Below are positions 40,305-44,070 of a DNA stretch of 44,070 nt, in pieces. This DNA is from Intestinibacter sp. (GTDB lineage: Bacteria; Bacillota; Clostridia; Peptostreptococcales; Peptostreptococcaceae). The DNA lies in assembly GCF_022780145.1 (NCBI RefSeq), contig NZ_JALEXO010000340.1, forward strand, positions 1 through 44,070. The letters run 5' to 3'. How positions within the stretch are numbered: the first letter of the stretch is position 1; every line of letters begins with the position of its first letter. A program made the translations under genes and the position numbers. Below the pieces are notes generated by a model. It was not told the DNA's origin and did not search any database. It worked only from the letters and a program-made list of their open reading frames with translations.

Positions 40305-40333
40305 TTGGTTCAAGTCGAATATTATGATATAAT
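40305..40333 (+). promoter_or_regulatory. Promoter of rsfS
   Basis: TTGGTT (40305-40310), 17 bases, TATAAT (40328-40333), with TGA just before the -10 box (extended -10). Confidence 0.78.
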
Positions 40334-40372
40334 TAATAAATATGTTATTTTTTATGAAAGAGAGGTAAATTG

Positions 40373-40723
40373 ATGACAGTTGAACAAATGGTAAAAGTTG
40401 CATACGACGCAATTGATGATAAATTAGGTCAAGATATAGCGATTATTAATATAGGAAAAGTTTCTAGTCTTTGTGATTACTTCGTAATAGCTACAGGTTC
40501 TTCAGCTAGACAAGTAAAGGCAATAGCTGATAGCGTACAAGATGCGTTAACTGAACAAGGTATAGAACCAAGAGCTAAAGAAGGATATGAAACACAAAGC
40601 TGGATATTACTTGATTATGGAGATATAATAGTCCACATATTTGATGAAGAAAATAGAGGATTTTATAACCTTGAAAAATTATGGAAAGATGCTCCATATG
40701 TAGATGTTGACACTTTAAACTAA
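40373..40723 (+). CDS. rsfS: Ribosome silencing factor RsfS
   Basis: A 116-residue protein (RsfS/Iojap) that binds ribosomal protein L14 and blocks 30S-50S joining under poor nutrition. Signatures are QDIAIINIGKVSSLCDYFVIATGSSARQVKAIADSV, and GYETQSWILLDYGDIIVHIFDEENRGFYNLEKLW toward the end. ATG 40373 is chosen because AGAGG is seven bases upstream; TTG 40370 is directly before it. Its last codons contain the -35 box of the leuS promoter. Confidence 0.96.
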   Translation: MTVEQMVKVAYDAIDDKLGQDIAIINIGKVSSLCDYFVIATGSSARQVKAIADSVQDALTEQGIEPRAKEGYETQSWILLDYGDIIVHIFDEENRGFYNLEKLWKDAPYVDVDTLN

Positions 40724-40735
40724 AAATGATAATAT
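40707..40735 (+). promoter_or_regulatory. Promoter of the leuS T-box transcript
   Basis: Perfect -35 TTGACA (40707-40712, inside the end of rsfS), 17 bases, TAATAT (40730-40735), with TGA just before the -10 box. Confidence 0.88.
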
Positions 40736-40736
40736 A

Positions 40737-40988
40737 TTGAATTATAGCGAAATTTCAAAATTTTTATCAAATAAACTAAAGTAGTAGGCGACTAGATTAT
40801 TTATTCAGAGAGCTAATGGTAGGTGTGAATTAGTTAAATAATATTGCTGAACTTGTTAGTATCAAATTATTTGGCCGTGGTTGGCTTATAGACCATCTAA
40901 GTGAGTCTTTTTAGGCTAATTAGGGTGGTACCGCGAAGAATATATATCCTCGTCCCTAAACAAATTCTGTTTAGGAACGAGGATTTTT
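40737..40988 (+). ncRNA. T-box leader of leuS, specifier CUU (Leu)
   Basis: A tRNA-sensing riboswitch. Stem I shows the AGTA of the S-turn (near 40780-40786), the conserved distal CAGAGAGC and GGTAGGTGTGAA segments, and GAA at 40849-40851 followed by the specifier CTT (40852-40854, leucine). The T-box sequence AGGGTGGTACCGCG is at 40922-40935. The terminator stem CCTCGTCCCTAAACA with TGTTTAGGAACGAGG (40948-40983) ends in ATTTTTG. Uncharged tRNA-Leu should stabilise the antiterminator and switch leuS on. Confidence 0.95.
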
Positions 40989-41103
40989 GTATTTTATAAA
41001 ATATTTTTATAGCCACAAAATTATAAATTAATAGGTATATTTTCTTATGAATAAATTTGATAATAAATGAGAGATTTATTAAGCACAATTAGGAGGTAAG
41101 ACA

Positions 41104-43524
41104 ATGAGCGTTTACAATTTTAAAAAAGTAGAAGCTAAATGGCAAAAAAAATGGGAAGAAACAAACCAATATAAAACTGATACAAGAGATACTTCAAAAC
41201 CTTTATATTACACACTAGAAATGTTCCCATACCCATCAGGTAAAATACATATGGGTCACGTTAGAAACTATTCAATAGGTGACGTTGTAGCTAGATTTAA
41301 AAAAATGGAAGGATATAATGTATTGCATCCAATGGGATGGGATTCATTTGGACTTCCAGCAGAAAATGCAGCTATAAAACACGGAATACATCCAGCAAAA
41401 TGGACTTATGAAAACATCGACGATATGAAAAACCAATTAAAATTATTGGGACTTAGCTATGACTGGGAAAGAGAATTAGCTACATCCAATCCTGATTACT
41501 ACAAATTTACACAAGAAATATTCTTAAAATTCTTAGAAGCAGGACTTGCATATAAGAAAAAATCTTATGTAAACTGGTGTCCATCTTGTGAAACTGTTCT
41601 TGCAAATGAACAAGTTGTAGGTGGAAAATGTGAAAGATGTGACTCTACAGTAATCAAAAAAGAACTAGAACAATGGTATTTCAAAACTACTGAATTTGCA
41701 GAAGAATTACTACAAGGTTTAGATGAATTAGATGGTTGGCCTGAAAAAGTTAAAACAATGCAAAGAAACTGGATAGGAAAATCTCACGGTGCAGAATTAG
41801 TATTCGACATAGAAGGAACAGACGAAAAAATGGTAGTTTATACTACTAGACCTGACACTACTTACGGTGTTACTTTCATGTGTTTAGCTCCAGAAAGTCC
41901 ACTAGTTAAGGAATTAGTAGCTGGTACTGAATACGAAGAAGCTGTAAATGAATTCGTTCAAAAAATGCATACTAAGACTGAAATAGAAAGAACTGCTGCA
42001 GATGCTGAAAAAGAAGGTATGTTCATAGGTAAATATGTAATAAACCCAGTTAATGGTAAGAGAGTACCTCTTTGGATAGCAAACTACATCTTAATGGATT
42101 ATGGTACTGGTGCGATAATGGCGGTTCCAGCACATGATGATAGAGATAAAGCATTTGCTGAAAAATACAACCTTGACATAATACCAGTTATTGATGAAGA
42201 TGGTAAATTAATAAATTCAGAAGAATTCAACGGCTTAGATTACAAAACAGCTCAAGATAAAATAACTGAAAAATTAGCTAAAGAAGGAAGAGGTAAAAAG
42301 ACTGTTAACTACAGACTTAGAGACTGGTTATTATCTAGACAAAGATATTGGGGAGTTCCAATACCAGTAGTTTATTGTGAAGACTGTGGTATAGTTCCAG
42401 TAAACAAAGAAGATTTACCAATATTACTTCCAACAGATGTTGAATTCACAGGAAAAGGTGAATCTCCACTTACTACATCTAAGACTTTCGTAAATACTGT
42501 TTGTCCAAAATGTGGTAAACCAGCTACTAGAGATGTAGATACAATGGATACATTTGTCGACTCATCTTGGTACTTCTTAAGATATATAGACAACAAAAAC
42601 GAAGAAAAAATGTTCGATTCAGAATTAGTAAATAAATGGATGCCAGTAGATCAATACATCGGTGGTGTAGAACATGCTATAATGCATTTACTTTACGCTA
42701 GATTCTTCACAAAAGCATTGAAGAAAGTTGGAATGGTAGATTTCGACGAACCATTCAAAAACCTACTTACTCAAGGTATGGTATTAATGGATGGTAGCAA
42801 AATGAGTAAATCTAAAGGTAACACAGTATCTCCTCTTGAAATAATAGATGAATACGGTGCTGATACTGCTAGATTGTTCGTATTATTCGCTGCTCCACCA
42901 GAAAGAGACTTAGACTGGTCTGAACAAGGTGTTGAAGGATGCTTCAGATTCTTAAACAGAGTTTACAGATTAGTGGATGAATTAAAAGACATAGTAAAAT
43001 CTAACGCAGAAATAAAAGTATCAACTAAAGAAGATAAAGCTATGAGATATACTATACACTCTACACTTAAAAAAGTTACAGGTGAATTGAGTGAAAAATT
43101 CGGATTTAATACTGCTATAGCAGCATTAATGGAATTAATAAACGAAATGTACAAATACAAAGAATTAGATACTAGAAATGATGGAATAATCAAAGAAGGT
43201 ATCGAAACTATAATAACTATACTTGCTCCATTTACACCACATATGGGTGAAGAATTATGGGAAATGATAGGTAAAGAAGGCAGCATATTCGATATAAGCT
43301 GGCCAGAATACGATGAAAAAGCTCTAGTTAAGGACGAAATTGAAATAGTAGTTCAAGTTAACGGTAAAGTAAGAGCTAAATTAAGCATAGATGCAGATAT
43401 GTCTAAAGAAGATATGGAAAAAGCTGCTTTAGAAAATGAAAAAGTAAAAGCTTCTATAGATGGCAAAAATGTAGTTAAAGTTGTCGCTGTACCTAAAAAA
43501 TTAGTAAATATAGTTGTAAAATAA
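41104..43524 (+). CDS. leuS: Leucine--tRNA ligase
   Basis: An 806-residue class I aminoacyl-tRNA synthetase charging tRNA-Leu. The HIGH motif is H49MGH in PYPSGKIHMGHVRNY, followed by a zinc-like CPSCETV-CERC module (about 160-180). The CP1 editing domain is at about 220-400 (TRPDTTYGVTFM, GTGAIMAVPAHDDRD). The KMSKS motif is at 566-570. The anticodon-binding and C-terminal domains complete a full-length bacterial LeuRS. AGGAGG precedes the ATG. Expression is controlled by the T-box leader. A terminator follows 22 bases downstream. Confidence 0.98.
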   Translation: MSVYNFKKVEAKWQKKWEETNQYKTDTRDTSKPLYYTLEMFPYPSGKIHMGHVRNYSIGDVVARFKKMEGYNVLHPMGWDSFGLPAENAAIKHGIHPAKWTYENIDDMKNQLKLLGLSYDWERELATSNPDYYKFTQEIFLKFLEAGLAYKKKSYVNWCPSCETVLANEQVVGGKCERCDSTVIKKELEQWYFKTTEFAEELLQGLDELDGWPEKVKTMQRNWIGKSHGAELVFDIEGTDEKMVVYTTRPDTTYGVTFMCLAPESPLVKELVAGTEYEEAVNEFVQKMHTKTEIERTAADAEKEGMFIGKYVINPVNGKRVPLWIANYILMDYGTGAIMAVPAHDDRDKAFAEKYNLDIIPVIDEDGKLINSEEFNGLDYKTAQDKITEKLAKEGRGKKTVNYRLRDWLLSRQRYWGVPIPVVYCEDCGIVPVNKEDLPILLPTDVEFTGKGESPLTTSKTFVNTVCPKCGKPATRDVDTMDTFVDSSWYFLRYIDNKNEEKMFDSELVNKWMPVDQYIGGVEHAIMHLLYARFFTKALKKVGMVDFDEPFKNLLTQGMVLMDGSKMSKSKGNTVSPLEIIDEYGADTARLFVLFAAPPERDLDWSEQGVEGCFRFLNRVYRLVDELKDIVKSNAEIKVSTKEDKAMRYTIHSTLKKVTGELSEKFGFNTAIAALMELINEMYKYKELDTRNDGIIKEGIETIITILAPFTPHMGEELWEMIGKEGSIFDISWPEYDEKALVKDEIEIVVQVNGKVRAKLSIDADMSKEDMEKAALENEKVKASIDGKNVVKVVAVPKKLVNIVVK

Positions 43525-43546
43525 TTATAAAAATCAGCATATACAG

Positions 43547-43578
43547 AGGATGTTATGATATCGTAGCATCCTTTTTTT
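43547..43578 (+). terminator. Terminator of leuS
   Basis: AGGATGTTATG and CGTAGCATCCT pair with two G-U pairs (43547-43572), followed by a seven-base T run. Confidence 0.9.
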
Positions 43579-43705
43579 GTTAAATTAGGATAAAGATTTT
43601 CTCGTAAAAATATAAAAAAAGTATGATGAAAAATAAAATATGGGCAAACTAGAAATGAAATCGATTTTTAATGGATAAAATAATAGACAGAAAAGAGGTT
43701 TTAAA

Positions 43706-44070
43706 ATGAAAAAAATCCTTTACACTTTAGCTATTTTCTCATTTATAATAGGATTTTGTGGAGTTTGCATAGCTGATGATAAATCGGAGAAGGACGTCTC
43801 TTATGACAGCTATAAATACGATTATGAAGATATAATAATAAAAAAGGGAAATGAAAACGAAAAAGTTATCGCCTTGACTTTTGATGATGGTCCTGATGAA
43901 GTATTCACTCCTCAGGTTTTAGATATTTTAAAAAAATACAATGTAAAGGCGACCTTTTTTTTAATCGGAGAAAAAGTTCCATACAATAAAAAAATAGTAA
44001 AAAGAGAAAAAGAAGAAGGCCATGAAATCGGAAATCATACATTTACTCATATAAACGCATCTAAAAAAAC
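43706..44070 (+). CDS. Polysaccharide deacetylase (NodB domain), 5' part
   Basis: The frame opens with ATG 43706, preceded by AAAGAGG, and runs 121 codons to the window end. Residues 1-23 are a signal peptide or anchor (ILYTLAIFSFIIGFCGV). The NodB domain starts at about residue 52 with VIALTFDDGPDEVFTPQVL (catalytic Asp pair) and continues to GHEIGNHTFTH, the metal-binding His motif. Such enzymes remove N-acetyl groups from peptidoglycan or other cell-surface glycans, altering lysozyme sensitivity or cortex structure. A PdaB- or PgdA-like role cannot be told without the remainder. Confidence 0.92.
   Translation, partial: MKKILYTLAIFSFIIGFCGVCIADDKSEKDVSYDSYKYDYEDIIIKKGNENEKVIALTFDDGPDEVFTPQVLDILKKYNVKATFFLIGEKVPYNKKIVKREKEEGHEIGNHTFTHINASKK

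Noticed and set aside
1..44070. CRISPR array, prophage, integrase or intact insertion sequence
   Set aside because: No regularly spaced repeats, phage genes or transposase frames were seen on either strand.

Overview
The window reads as a chromosomal core region of a low-GC, anaerobic Gram-positive bacterium of the class Clostridia, most likely family Peptostreptococcaceae. Reasons: AT-rich DNA, strong AGGAGG-type ribosome binding sites, many TTG/GTG starts, a complete six-gene Rnf complex in the clostridial order C-D-G-E-A-B, an L27 protein with the Firmicute N-terminal prepeptide beside its protease Prp, a leuS T-box, and an mre-PBP2-min-rodA cluster directly after rnf, an order I recall from Clostridioides difficile. 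Species cannot be fixed from the sequence. I see no CRISPR array, prophage, integrase or intact insertion sequence.

Layout. 1-520: 3' end of an FtsH-like metalloprotease, then a tRNA-Leu(CAA) on the minus strand. 969-6506: polA, coaE, a lytic transglycosylase and an orphan family-5 solute-binding lipoprotein, all co-directional. 6553-11106: small accessory genes: a copper-chaperone-like protein behind a CsoR-type operator, an unrecognised protein with SAP-like helices, a membrane-anchored EEP-fold hydrolase, a VOC protein, an SH3-NlpC/P60 wall hydrolase and a SPOR-domain protein whose ribosome binding site lies inside a long hairpin. 11250-16546: the rnf operon (ferredoxin:NAD+ oxidoreductase, energy conservation) from its promoter to its terminator.

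16769-26802: cell shape and division (maf, radC, mreBCD, PBP2, minCDE, rodA). 27057-31032: an uncharacterised radical-SAM protein, its DUF2344 partner and RNase G. 31035-34124: the ribosome block (L21 leader, rplU, prp, rpmA, obgE, yhbY). Between rpmA and obgE lie two 20-nt hairpins that differ only by compensatory changes; this is the most unusual non-coding signal in the window.

34232-38158: RNase Z (minus), a DUF4846 lipoprotein, a class V aminotransferase and an ECF-transporter S component. 38156-38901: recX (minus) followed by a 27-residue membrane peptide gene. 39039-43578: nadD, yqeK, rsfS, then a T-box-controlled leuS. 43706-end: the start of a polysaccharide deacetylase cut by the window edge.

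Most genes are conserved housekeeping genes. The points most worth checking are the covarying hairpin pair at 32165-32270, the hairpin over the ribosome binding site at 10120-10167, the tiny gene at 38156-38239, the mini-ORF overlapping the minC start, the unrecognised 202-residue protein at 7083, and the insertions in PBP2.
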